The notes beneath the pieces were generated by a model. The model was given only the letters and a program-made list of their open reading frames with translations. It had not been told where the DNA came from and did no database searches. A program made the position numbers and the translations under genes. From Beggiatoa alba B18LD (lineage in GTDB: Bacteria > Pseudomonadota > Gammaproteobacteria > Beggiatoales > Beggiatoaceae), in NCBI RefSeq assembly GCF_000245015.1, contig NZ_JH600070.1, positions 1,380,337-1,444,336 on the forward strand: 64,000 bases of DNA. The letters are read 5' to 3'. Shown in pieces: positions 1-8,381 of the stretch (positions within the stretch are counted from its first letter, which is position 1; the number at the start of each line of letters is the position of its first letter).

Positions 1-37
1 CTGTCGACAGACTCACCCTAACAACTTGTTTACAATC

Positions 38-2422
38 ATGATGCACGATGTAAATTTTTTAGTCATTGATACTGAAGGTAAATCTACTTTAAATGAAATT
101 GCGATTTTAAACGCAGACGGTAAGTTGATTTACGAAGCCTTTAACCAAGACACACAACAGGAAATACAGTTTAATAACAAACCATTAAAAACGATTTTAC
201 AAGACATCTTACAACTCAGCGTCGATAAAACCCTCGTTTTTCACTATGCCGAACATGATATAAGACTCTTGAAAAGAAGTTTTAAAAGCGCAAGTTTAAC
301 TTTTCCACCATTAAAAACGGCTTGCACGTTTTTAATGGCTAAACAAGCCTTACCACAAGCAACATCTTATTCATTAGCCTATTTAAGCAAGTATTTAGGC
401 TTAAAAGTAGATCACCAATTTTTTAATCAAAATGCAGCTCATTCAGCCCGTTATGATGCCGCTTTTACCCATCAACTTTATTGCCATTTGACCCAAACCG
501 CCAATTTTTCAATAAAACCACAGATTATGAATCCATTTAGCGATAGTCGCGTCGACAACCCATTTCAACAACACTTAGACTTAAAAAGCGTTTATCAACA
601 TGAATTTGCAACTCTAAAATCTATCTTAAACGAAATCAAGCAAGACCCAAATCATCAGAGTAAAGGCGCGGTAGTCATCGGAGAAGCAGGAAGCGGAAAA
701 ACCCATTTAATGATGCGGTTAGCACAAGAAGTTTTAAAAAATAATCGCTTATTATTCATCCGTCAACCGAATAACCCTGACGCGATTTTGCATCATGTTT
801 ATAGCCGTATTTTAGAATCGTTTATCGAAAAAGTACCCGATACCCCATTTTCCCAACTAGAATACCTCTTAGCCCACAGTTTTTCTAAAATTGCGATTGA
901 ACATTATCAGCAAAAACAAACGAAAAAAGATGAACCAATTTTAGACGCATTAACAACAGACCATTTAAATATTTACGCGAAACTCGGCGCAGAAGGCACG
1001 GAAATAAAAAGAAATAACTGGGCGAGTTTAGAACGCATGACCCGACGCTGGTGGGAAAGTCGTTACAGTTTTGCAGGCATTGCGACTGCCATTATTCAAG
1101 GCTTGATTAAATACTGCGCTTACCGTGACCCACATCGCCGTGACTTGGTTAAACGTTGGCTTGCAGGCGCAAGTTTAGAGACAGAAGAACTACAACTCGT
1201 CGGCTTGCCTGATTGGGAAGAAGAGTTGAATTTAGAAGATTTTTCTCTACAAGCCATGATTGTATTTGGACGTTTATCCTTGATTGATGAACCCTTAATT
1301 ATCGTTTTTGACCAGTTAGAGGGTTTAAAAGACAATGAAACCTTGCTTACTCAGTTTGGCAATGGGTTAAAGGAAATTTTCACAGCTGTTCCAAATAGTT
1401 TGATTATCCTAAATTTATTTCCTGACCGCTGGATGACTTTTCAAACGATTTTTGATAGCTCTATCGTTGACCGTATTTCTCAATATCGAATTACCTTAAA
1501 CCGTCCTGATACAGAAATATTAAAGGAAATTCTCTATTTAAAGGCTAGTACCCAAGGCGTTGATTTAGAAAAATTGTTTAACGACAACGATTTCAGGGAA
1601 ATTTTGAGTTTCTACTCAATTCGCACCGTTTTAAACCGTGCGGCTGAATATTTCCGCTATCGCGCTGAGGGTATTAGCTTACCGCATTTAGACACCGACA
1701 AATTAGTATTTGAGGCACAAATTTGGCATGTTATTGGTGAATTAAAAAAAGAAATCCAACAATTAAAACAACAGATTGGGATTACAGAACCAACACCGCC
1801 CGCCAGTTCCCAAAATAACCCCGCAGAAACGGCGAATACCCCTGCTACTGTAGAACAAACCTTACTAGACTACTTAGCCAGAATCGAACAACAATTAATT
1901 GCTGATTACAGTAAAAAACAAATTATCACGGAACATGATGATGTAGGAAAATTACAAACCATCATGAGAGCTTTTCAAAGCGTTAAATACGCTGATATTG
2001 AACTAGATTGTTTACATTATGGCAAAAAACGCCTACCTGATAATTTACAAATTAAGACAAAGAAAAATACCTTTGTTGTGGGTTTTTTATACCTAGTTGG
2101 TAACTCTTTTACCGCTCGGCTAAAAAATTTTAATGAACTCGTATTACAGCACAAAAATTACCGTTTTCGTATCTGTCGTGACAGCCGCGAACCTGCGATA
2201 AAGGGGAAAGTGGGCATGGATGAGATTGAAAAATTGATGAATGCCCAAAATGGCAATTATTACGTCATGGAACAAGATGACCGTATTCGCTATGAATTAC
2301 TGTATCAATTGATTATTGATATTCAAAATAAAGATTTAGAAGTTGATTTACAACAGGCTTTAAACTTCGTTGAAATGGAATATTTGCGCGATTTTTGGAT
2401 AATGGCATTATTGCGTCATTAA
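38..2422 (+). CDS. DEDDh exonuclease domain fused to a P-loop ATPase
   Basis: The N-terminal 150 residues look like a DnaQ/RNase T-type 3'-5' exonuclease: VIDTEG (D11, E13), D74 in AEHDIRLL, and H135 with D140 in HSARYDAAF supply the DEDDh acidic set. A linker leads to a P-loop NTPase with Walker A GEAGSGKTH near residue 215 and Walker B LIIVFDQLEG near 421-430. The last 200 residues have no family I recognise; they begin with a low-complexity linker rich in P, A, N and T. ATG codons at 38 and 41 or a TTG at 26 could start the protein; none has a clear Shine-Dalgarno sequence. The gene stands alone, 57 bp before an unrelated metabolic gene. The fusion suggests nucleic-acid surveillance or defence, but that is inference; substrate and partner are unknown. 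Confidence 0.8.
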   Translation: MMHDVNFLVIDTEGKSTLNEIAILNADGKLIYEAFNQDTQQEIQFNNKPLKTILQDILQLSVDKTLVFHYAEHDIRLLKRSFKSASLTFPPLKTACTFLMAKQALPQATSYSLAYLSKYLGLKVDHQFFNQNAAHSARYDAAFTHQLYCHLTQTANFSIKPQIMNPFSDSRVDNPFQQHLDLKSVYQHEFATLKSILNEIKQDPNHQSKGAVVIGEAGSGKTHLMMRLAQEVLKNNRLLFIRQPNNPDAILHHVYSRILESFIEKVPDTPFSQLEYLLAHSFSKIAIEHYQQKQTKKDEPILDALTTDHLNIYAKLGAEGTEIKRNNWASLERMTRRWWESRYSFAGIATAIIQGLIKYCAYRDPHRRDLVKRWLAGASLETEELQLVGLPDWEEELNLEDFSLQAMIVFGRLSLIDEPLIIVFDQLEGLKDNETLLTQFGNGLKEIFTAVPNSLIILNLFPDRWMTFQTIFDSSIVDRISQYRITLNRPDTEILKEILYLKASTQGVDLEKLFNDNDFREILSFYSIRTVLNRAAEYFRYRAEGISLPHLDTDKLVFEAQIWHVIGELKKEIQQLKQQIGITEPTPPASSQNNPAETANTPATVEQTLLDYLARIEQQLIADYSKKQIITEHDDVGKLQTIMRAFQSVKYADIELDCLHYGKKRLPDNLQIKTKKNTFVVGFLYLVGNSFTARLKNFNELVLQHKNYRFRICRDSREPAIKGKVGMDEIEKLMNAQNGNYYVMEQDDRIRYELLYQLIIDIQNKDLEVDLQQALNFVEMEYLRDFWIMALLRH

Positions 2423-2479
2423 CTCATAAACCGCTATAGACTGCTTGATACGCCTTTGATTAACTGAGATAACTTCATT

Positions 2480-3793
2480 ATGACTGTCAATCCCCGCTAT
2501 TTACATGAATCGGCTACTTTTTCACAAACAGCTATCGCCGATATACACCGTGCAGCAGAACAAGGGATTTTTCACATTCGCGGATTAGGGGCACAACGAC
2601 AGCTACCCTCATTTGATGACCTCGTTTTTTTAGGCGCGTCTATGTCTCGTTACCCTTTAGAAGCCTATCGAGAACGTTGTGATACAAACATTATTTTAGG
2701 CACACGCTTTGCGCAAAAACCGATAGAGCTTGCTATTCCAATTACCTTTTCTGCTATGGGTTTTGGCGCGTTAGGGGTGAATGCGAAACAAGCGATAGGT
2801 TTAGCCGCGCGGGCGATGGGGACAAGTACGACGACGGGGGACGGGGGGATGATTCCTGAAGAGCGTCAAACTTCTCGCACGGTTGTTTATCAAATTACGC
2901 CCTCTCGCTATGGTATTAATCCTGATGATTTGCGCCAAGCCGATGCGATTGAAATTCTTGTCGACCAAGGGTCGAAACCGGGGGGCGGTGGTATTTTACT
3001 CGGTGAAAAAAATACGGCACGGGTTGCACAATTGCGTGATTTGCCCGAAGGCATAGACCAACATAGCGCGTGCCGTCATCCTGATTGGACAGGCGCGGAT
3101 GATTTAGAAATTAAAATTTTGGAATTACGCGAGATTACCGACTGGGAAAAGCCAATTTATATCAAAATTGGGGCAACACGGGTGAAATATGATGTTGCTT
3201 TAGCCGTTAAAGCGGGCGCGGATGTGATTGTATTAGATGGTATGCAAGGCGGAACGGCTGCCACACAACAGGTTTTTTTAGAAAATGTGGGTATTCCGAC
3301 CTTGCCTGCTGTGCGTCAAGCGGTGGAAACCTTGCAAGCCTTGGATATGCATCGCAAAGTACAGTTAATCGTCTCTGGAGGTATTCGGAGCGGGGCTGAT
3401 GTTGCAAAAGCAATCGCGTTAGGTGCGGATGCGGTGGCGATTGGGACAGGGGCGTTAATTGCGTTAGGTTGTAATAAAGCGCAATATCTTGAGGATTATC
3501 AAGTATTAGGGACGGTCGCAGGATATTGTCACCATTGCCATACAGGTTTATGTCCTGCGGGGATTACGACCCATCGCCCAGAATTACAAGCACGTTTAGA
3601 CCCACAGACAGGGGCAAAGTATTTAGAGAATTATTTAAAAACCATGGTATTAGACATGCAAACGCTGGCTCGTGCTTGTGGTAAAACGCATGTTTTGAAT
3701 TTAGAACCTGAGGATATGGTGGCGTTGACAGTTGAAGCGGCGGCAATGGCGAAAGTGCCGTTAGCGGGGACGGATTGGATTCCGAATAGTTGA
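2480..3793 (+). CDS. FMN-binding glutamate synthase-like protein
   Basis: This 437-residue protein matches the FMN/central domain of the glutamate synthase large subunit (GltB domain 2, GlxD/MgsC-like), a TIM barrel. Visible features are GDGGM near residue 117, GSKPGGGG (the counterpart of the GltB PGEGG loop), IKIGATRVKYD, LDGMQGG, and the phosphate-binding SGGIRSG. A cysteine cluster C350-x2-C353-x4-C358 probably holds an iron-sulfur centre, as in GltB. There is no amidotransferase domain and no gltD, mgsA or mgsB beside it, so it is not a complete glutamate synthase or N-methylglutamate synthase in this window. In methylotrophs such proteins make N-methylglutamate; here that role is only a possibility. 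Confidence 0.8.
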   Translation: MTVNPRYLHESATFSQTAIADIHRAAEQGIFHIRGLGAQRQLPSFDDLVFLGASMSRYPLEAYRERCDTNIILGTRFAQKPIELAIPITFSAMGFGALGVNAKQAIGLAARAMGTSTTTGDGGMIPEERQTSRTVVYQITPSRYGINPDDLRQADAIEILVDQGSKPGGGGILLGEKNTARVAQLRDLPEGIDQHSACRHPDWTGADDLEIKILELREITDWEKPIYIKIGATRVKYDVALAVKAGADVIVLDGMQGGTAATQQVFLENVGIPTLPAVRQAVETLQALDMHRKVQLIVSGGIRSGADVAKAIALGADAVAIGTGALIALGCNKAQYLEDYQVLGTVAGYCHHCHTGLCPAGITTHRPELQARLDPQTGAKYLENYLKTMVLDMQTLARACGKTHVLNLEPEDMVALTVEAAAMAKVPLAGTDWIPNS

Positions 3794-3843
3794 TATTGGG
3801 CTTAATTCTTTCCTGAATATCCTGATTCAGATAAAAAAAGACC

Positions 3844-3920
3844 TATAGTAATCGTACCATAAAGTGATTTAAATTTAGGACTGCCAGTCATCCGCATCGT
3901 TTTATAGTACGTTTACTATA
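3844..3920 (+). repeat. Family 2 MITE-like repeat, complete copy
   Basis: A 77-bp element that begins TATAGTAATCGTACC and ends GTACGTTTACTATA, with a central inverted motif around GGACTGCCAGTC. Its ends are inverted repeats bounded by TA, as expected for an IS630/Tc1-type element. It interrupts a family 1 repeat: the flanking AAAAAAAGACC and the following arm belong to that family. Confidence 0.75.
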
Positions 3921-4092
3921 ACAAGATTAAAACATTGTCTGAATCAGGATTTTCAGGATTAACAGGATTTAAAACCCTCAAATCAAAAAGTTAGGTGAAT
4001 CACGCTTTTTAATTCTGCTAATTCTGAAAATTCTGTGAATTCTGATTCAGACAAGCTGTTGTCTTTTTAAAAGAAACTTGCCGAACTCAGGT
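3921..4092 (-). repeat. Family 1 repeat, right part
   Basis: Arms of the CAGGATT/AATTCTG type are followed by GACAAGCTGTTGTC and the terminal sequence CTTGCCGAACTCAGGT, the inverse of the family 1 left end. The left part is disrupted by the family 2 insertion and no target duplication could be matched. Confidence 0.65.
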
Positions 4093-4121
4093 TATAAAGG
4101 TTTATTCAGCGAGATAGTCTG

Positions 4122-4505
4122 ATGAAAAGTAATAAACAGCGACGTTTAGAAATTAAGGCTAAACGATTGAAAAAAAGCATGAATCAGTTAAAGGTTACAC
4201 CGACTATTATCATTCCTAAAGGGGCGGTTTTAGCAAATCCCCTGCAATTAGTGCATAACCATACTTACAGCTTATTACCGCATTATTATGTGGATTATCC
4301 ATTTACCTGTCGGGATTGTGGCGCGGAAGCGGTTTGGACGGCAGAAAGACAACGGTGGTGGTATGAAGTGGTTAAAGCGCATATTCACTCGACCGCCGTG
4401 CGTTGTGCAAGCTGTCGCCATAAACTGCGTGAGCAAAAACGCTTGCAACAGGCACATATGCAAGCAATGGCTGAGAAGCATAAAGCTAGCACACCATCTT
4501 GCTAA
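4122..4505 (+). CDS. Small zinc-ribbon protein (zf-trcl type)
   Basis: A 127-residue basic protein. The N-terminal 25 residues are rich in K and R. It then has a PKGAVLANPLQL segment and a zinc ribbon with C63-x2-C66 (TCRDCGAEAVW) and C95-x2-C98 (RCASCRHKLRE). The spacing and the FTCRDCG...W context match the probable zinc-ribbon domain family (Pfam zf-trcl). Members are uncharacterised. It ends 15 bp before the 3' end of nadD on the opposite strand, so the two are convergent. The function is unknown; binding of nucleic acid is only suggested by its charge. Confidence 0.75.
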   Translation: MKSNKQRRLEIKAKRLKKSMNQLKVTPTIIIPKGAVLANPLQLVHNHTYSLLPHYYVDYPFTCRDCGAEAVWTAERQRWWYEVVKAHIHSTAVRCASCRHKLREQKRLQQAHMQAMAEKHKASTPSC

Positions 4506-4520
4506 AAATAAAATATCAGG

Positions 4521-5174
4521 CTATCTGTAAAGCTGATATTGTTCAATGATTTCAAAAACAGGCGCGGGAATTAAATAGCTGGGATTACGTTGTTGTGCAA
4601 TCAAAGTACGGATTTGGGTTGCGGAAATGGTTAAGGCAGGAATTTCTTCAACTAAAATTTTTCCCGCGAGTCGGTTATTCATTTCTGCAATGTTATTTAC
4701 TTGATGAGTCACTAAAAAGTCGTGCATACGGTGCGACATTGGTAATAAAGTACCAGGGCGACGCACAACAACTAAGTGGGCAAGTTCAATAATTGATTCC
4801 CATGCGTGCCATGTCGGTAGCCCAATAAAGGCATCCATCCCGAGAATTAAACAGAGTGGGTGTTGTGGGTAATCATTTCTTAAACTGCGGAGGGTGTCGA
4901 TGGTGTAGGAATAGCCTTGACGCTTTAATTCGCGGTCATCGGCAATCAGTCCATTCACCCCAGCAACCGCTGCTTGTACCATGGCAAAACGCAATTCTGC
5001 ATTCACAGTCGGTTTTTCTCGATGCGGAGGACTAGCCGCAGGGATTAAATGGACTTGGGCAAAAGATAAGCGTTCATAGAGTTCTAGGGCAAGGCGTAAA
5101 TGTCCATGGTGAATGGGGTTAAACGTACCGCCTAACATGCCTATAGGTTTATACAACGGTGCTGGGTCTGTCAT
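4521..5174 (-). CDS. nadD: Nicotinate-nucleotide adenylyltransferase
   Basis: NadD joins ATP and nicotinate mononucleotide to give deamido-NAD in NAD synthesis. The 217-residue length is normal. The nucleotidyltransferase motif GGTFNPIHHGH lies near residue 15, LGMDAF and W in LPTWHAW follow, and the closing signature ISATQIR is present near the C terminus. It is the last gene of the minus-strand run holA-proA-nadD, an order commonly seen in gammaproteobacteria, 21 bp after proA. Confidence 0.96.
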   Translation of the reverse strand: MTDPAPLYKPIGMLGGTFNPIHHGHLRLALELYERLSFAQVHLIPAASPPHREKPTVNAELRFAMVQAAVAGVNGLIADDRELKRQGYSYTIDTLRSLRNDYPQHPLCLILGMDAFIGLPTWHAWESIIELAHLVVVRRPGTLLPMSHRMHDFLVTHQVNNIAEMNNRLAGKILVEEIPALTISATQIRTLIAQQRNPSYLIPAPVFEIIEQYQLYR

Positions 5175-5195
5175 TTTTTAATTTAATTTCAGAAG

Positions 5196-6452
5196 TTATA
5201 CACGCACATGTCCATCGCCAAGGACGATGTATTTTTGTGAGGTTAGCCCTTCTAAGCCGACGGGACCGCGTGCGTGAAATTTATCGGTACTGATGCCAAT
5301 TTCTGCACCTAAGCCATATTCAAAGCCATCAGCAAAACGGGTAGAGGCGTTAATCATCACGGAGCTAGAGTCGACTTCACGAAGGAAACGTTGCGCTTTG
5401 CTCCAGTTTTCGGTGACGATAGCGTCTGTATGTTGTGAGCTGTATTGGCGGATATGTTCCAGCGCGCTGTCTAAATCAGGCACAATGCGGATGGAGAGAA
5501 TTGGGGCAAGATATTCTGTACGCCAATCTTCTTCTGTCGCAGGTTTAATGCCGTTGATGAGAATTTGTGTGGCAGGACAGCCGCGCAATTCTACGCCTGC
5601 GGTTTGGTACATGTCGGCTAAATGGGGCAGAACATGTGGCGCAATTGCTTGGGCAATCAATAGGGTTTCCATGGTGTTACATGTGCCATAACGGTGAGTT
5701 TTGGCGTTGTAAGCGATGGCGATGGCTTTGTCGAGATTGGCTTCGTCATCTATGTAAACGTGGCAAATGCCATCTAGGTGTTTAATCACAGGCACGCGAG
5801 CCTCTTGGCTGATACGTTCAATTAAACTTTTACCTCCACGCGGAATGATGACATCGACGTATTCATTCATTTTAATCAGTTCACCAACTGCCGCGCGGTC
5901 TGTGGTTTCAATTACTTGTACGGCTGTGCTGGGAAGTCCTGCACAGACTAATCCTGTGTGGATACACTGGGCAATGGCTTGATTGGAGTGCACCGCTTCA
6001 GAGCCACCGCGTAGAATCGTGGCATTACCTGATTTGAGACATAAAGCGGCGGCATCAATGGTGACATTAGGACGGGATTCGTAAATCATGCCGACAACGC
6101 CCAAAGGCACGCGCATTTTACCAACTTGAATGCCTGTAGGTCGGTATTGTAATTGGCTAATTTCGCCAATAGGGTCGGGGAGGGCAATGATTTGTTGAAC
6201 ACCTTCAATCATAGAAGCAACCCGTTGGGGGTTGATGGTTAAGCGTTCTAACAATGCGCTGTCTAAGCCTTTAGCTTGACCGTTTGCCACGTCTTGCGCG
6301 TTGGCAGCGAGTAACCGTTCTTGGTGTTTTTCTATTTGTTCCGCAATAATGGCTAAGGCTTGATTTTTAACGGCTGTGCTTGCTTTTGCGAGCAGTACGG
6401 ATGCACTTCTTGCCTGTTTTCCAATGCGTAACATTTCCGCTTGTAAGCTCAT
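5196..6452 (-). CDS. proA: Gamma-glutamyl phosphate reductase
   Basis: ProA reduces gamma-glutamyl phosphate to glutamate 5-semialdehyde with NADPH in proline synthesis. The 418 residues are the usual length. The aldehyde-dehydrogenase-like catalytic cysteine is C258 in [22 protein letters not shown] and LRGGSEA of the cofactor domain are present, as is the family end GPVGLEGLT. It lies between holA and nadD on the minus strand. proB is not in the window. Confidence 0.97.
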   Translation of the reverse strand: MSLQAEMLRIGKQARSASVLLAKASTAVKNQALAIIAEQIEKHQERLLAANAQDVANGQAKGLDSALLERLTINPQRVASMIEGVQQIIALPDPIGEISQLQYRPTGIQVGKMRVPLGVVGMIYESRPNVTIDAAALCLKSGNATILRGGSEAVHSNQAIAQCIHTGLVCAGLPSTAVQVIETTDRAAVGELIKMNEYVDVIIPRGGKSLIERISQEARVPVIKHLDGICHVYIDDEANLDKAIAIAYNAKTHRYGTCNTMETLLIAQAIAPHVLPHLADMYQTAGVELRGCPATQILINGIKPATEEDWRTEYLAPILSIRIVPDLDSALEHIRQYSSQHTDAIVTENWSKAQRFLREVDSSSVMINASTRFADGFEYGLGAEIGISTDKFHARGPVGLEGLTSQKYIVLGDGHVRV

Positions 6453-6548
6453 ACGATGTCCTCAAACAACCCTTTTATGACTTTAAAATAACGCCCTTCA
6501 ATCAGTTAGTGGGCAAAAAAAAATAGTGGGGGGATGGTGTTCTTTTAT

Positions 6549-7565
6549 TTACAGTTTAACGCCTGAGATTTGTACACTGAGGCGTAGGAGTTCGTCCCAG
6601 ACATTACCGCTTGCAGCCCCTTTTATCATGCGGTCAATGATAACGGTTTGTTGTAGAAACGTTTGCCATTTTGTCGGTGGGTAACGTTTGGCGGCTTTTT
6701 GGATAATGGCTTGACGTTGTTGCCAAATACGTAGATTACGAAAAACTTGGTCGGCGCGTTGTCCGCTTTGTAAGGCGTAAGTGACTTGGCAAAGAAGGCG
6801 AATATCTTTTGTTAATGCCCAGAGAATTAAAACAGGGTCGTATCCTTCGGCTTTTAGCCCTTGTAGTTGACGCACACAACGGGCTGTTTCGCCATTTAAA
6901 AGTGTATCGACCCAGTCAAAAATCTCAAAGCGGGCACTGTCTGCAACTGCGTCCATCACTTGTTCTATATCAATCGTTTGTGTTGTGCCGTAAAGCAGTT
7001 TTAACTTTTCTATTTCTTGCGCACAAGCGAGTAAATGCCCTTCAGAGCGTTCGGCAATCATTTGAATTGCATCAGGTGTTGCTTTAAGTCCTTGCACATG
7101 TAAGCGATGTTGTATCCATGCGGGCAATTCTGCGAGTTCTAAGGGGAATACGGGAACAATCACGCCTTTTTCTTCAATGGTGGTAAACCATTTGGTTTTT
7201 TGCTTTTGACTATCTAACTTGTCCGCAGTCATCAATAACAGCGTGTCAGGTGGTGGATTATTTAAATAAGCCGTTAATACTTTAGTGCCCGCATCGTTAG
7301 GTGTTTTACTGCCTAGTTGAATTTCTAATAATCGCCGTGTTGCGAATAAAGAAAGGCTATTCGCCTCTTGCTCTACACTTTTCCAATCAAAACTGGTATC
7401 TACAACCATGATAATTCTTTCGCTAAATCCTTGCTGGCGGGCAGATTGGCGTAATAAATCGCTACATTCCATCAGTTGCAAGGGTTCTTCGCCCGTTATT
7501 AAATAAACCGGTGCGTAGGTTTGTTTTTGTAGATGGTTTAAAAATTGAGCGGGTTTAATACGCAT
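6549..7565 (-). CDS. holA: DNA polymerase III delta subunit
   Basis: HolA is the clamp-loader delta subunit that opens the beta clamp. The 338 residues match the family in length and order: an N-terminal AAA-like domain starting PVYLITGEEPLQLME, the central LPAWIQHRL segment, and a C-terminal collar domain. There is no P-loop, as expected for delta. It lies 96 bp upstream of proA on the same strand. lptE, the usual upstream neighbour, is replaced by a DUF6489-like gene. Confidence 0.95.
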   Translation of the reverse strand: MRIKPAQFLNHLQKQTYAPVYLITGEEPLQLMECSDLLRQSARQQGFSERIIMVVDTSFDWKSVEQEANSLSLFATRRLLEIQLGSKTPNDAGTKVLTAYLNNPPPDTLLLMTADKLDSQKQKTKWFTTIEEKGVIVPVFPLELAELPAWIQHRLHVQGLKATPDAIQMIAERSEGHLLACAQEIEKLKLLYGTTQTIDIEQVMDAVADSARFEIFDWVDTLLNGETARCVRQLQGLKAEGYDPVLILWALTKDIRLLCQVTYALQSGQRADQVFRNLRIWQQRQAIIQKAAKRYPPTKWQTFLQQTVIIDRMIKGAASGNVWDELLRLSVQISGVKL

Positions 7566-7605
7566 AGCGAAGAATAATAAAGAAAATCATCATATAATAA
7601 AAAAT

Positions 7606-7887
7606 TTAGGGCGTGTCTTTTTCTTTTTTCTCCTGTTTATCTTTATCGTGATTATTTGACATGCCCATCATGGCTTGCCAAAAGGTTTTTTGTAAGGTGC
7701 TTAATGATTGTAAATGCTCAGGTAAAAATGGTTTCATCAATGTTGCAGGGTCAAAACCTTCAATCCCTGTGGACATGTTTTTGCGGATGATTTCTAACAT
7801 TTCATCTTGTAAAGGTTCAAGATTAGGTAATCCAAAAAAGCTTCTCAACTCTTGTGGCGTTGCTTCAACATCAACTTTTATTTTCAT
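7606..7887 (-). CDS. DUF6489-like small protein
   Basis: A 93-residue protein starting MKIKVDVEATPQELRSFFGL. The segment resembles the DUF6489 family of small proteobacterial proteins: MKIxVDVxxTPxExRxFxGLP, then a middle helix with FDPATLMKPFLPE, and a charged KDKQEKKEKD tail. I chose the ATG at 7887 because family similarity begins there; upstream in-frame codons to 8094 would add non-conserved residues, and ATG at 7893 is a near alternative. Function is unknown. It lies 40 bp before holA and may be cotranscribed with it. Confidence 0.65.
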   Translation of the reverse strand: MKIKVDVEATPQELRSFFGLPNLEPLQDEMLEIIRKNMSTGIEGFDPATLMKPFLPEHLQSLSTLQKTFWQAMMGMSNNHDKDKQEKKEKDTP

Positions 7888-7910
7888 AATCATGCACTCG
7901 ATGAGGTAGT

Positions 7911-7931
7911 CCTGCCTAATGATTAGGTAGG
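7911..7931. promoter_or_regulatory. Inverted repeat upstream of the DUF6489-like gene
   Basis: Arms CCTGCCTAAT and ATTAGGTAGG around one central base pair with one mismatch. It sits about 25 bp upstream of the start, where an operator or a 5' leader hairpin would lie. No regulator is identified. Confidence 0.35.
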
Positions 7932-8381
7932 AGTCAGCTTGAAACAGTGAGCAGTGTACCGTTTTAGGGGAAAATATGTAATGGCAGATATCTTGCCTGA
8001 CAACGCCCCGCCTATGATTTACTGATATGGTGTGAAACTTGCCTTTCTCTATGACACCAGCATAGACAATACAATCGCTTTTTGTCATACACATAAATTA
8101 TGTTGAAGCGATAAAAATCAAAGTATCATCATTATTTTATGCTTAATTTATTCATTAAGTTAATGATGCGGTGCATAAACCCTTAAACTAAATAATGCAT
8201 AGACCACCCATCTTTAACAAAGATGAAACATGTTATTTATAACGTGATATTACTATTATTTTCAATACAATAAACAGATTATTTCTAATTTCTATCATCT
8301 ACGAGTTATTGCTTATTGACAAATATCGTTTTATGCTTAGTAGCACAACGCTTTTAATCAACTAACCCATTGAATATACAG
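7932..8381. other. AT-rich intergenic region between divergent genes
   Basis: About 450 bp between the minus-strand DUF6489-like gene and the plus-strand GGDEF/EAL gene. It presumably holds both promoters. TTGACA is visible at about 8318 (TATTGACAAATATC) but no well-spaced -10 follows. No small RNA or repeat is evident. Confidence 0.5.

Larger units (their letters stand above)
3794..4121. other. Intergenic region made of nested interspersed repeats
   Basis: No gene is seen. The region holds a family 2 repeat (3844-3920) set inside arms of a family 1 repeat. The family 1 right end, reading CTTGCCGAACTCAGGT, stops at 4092. The two same-strand genes either side are therefore probably transcribed separately. 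RBS of the next gene: GCGAG shortly before 4122 is only weak. Confidence 0.7.

Noticed and set aside
3779..3791. TTCCGAATAGTT at the end of the glutamate-synthase-like gene equals half of the rhuM palindrome
   Set aside because: A single 12-base match without context is not evidence of a shared site.
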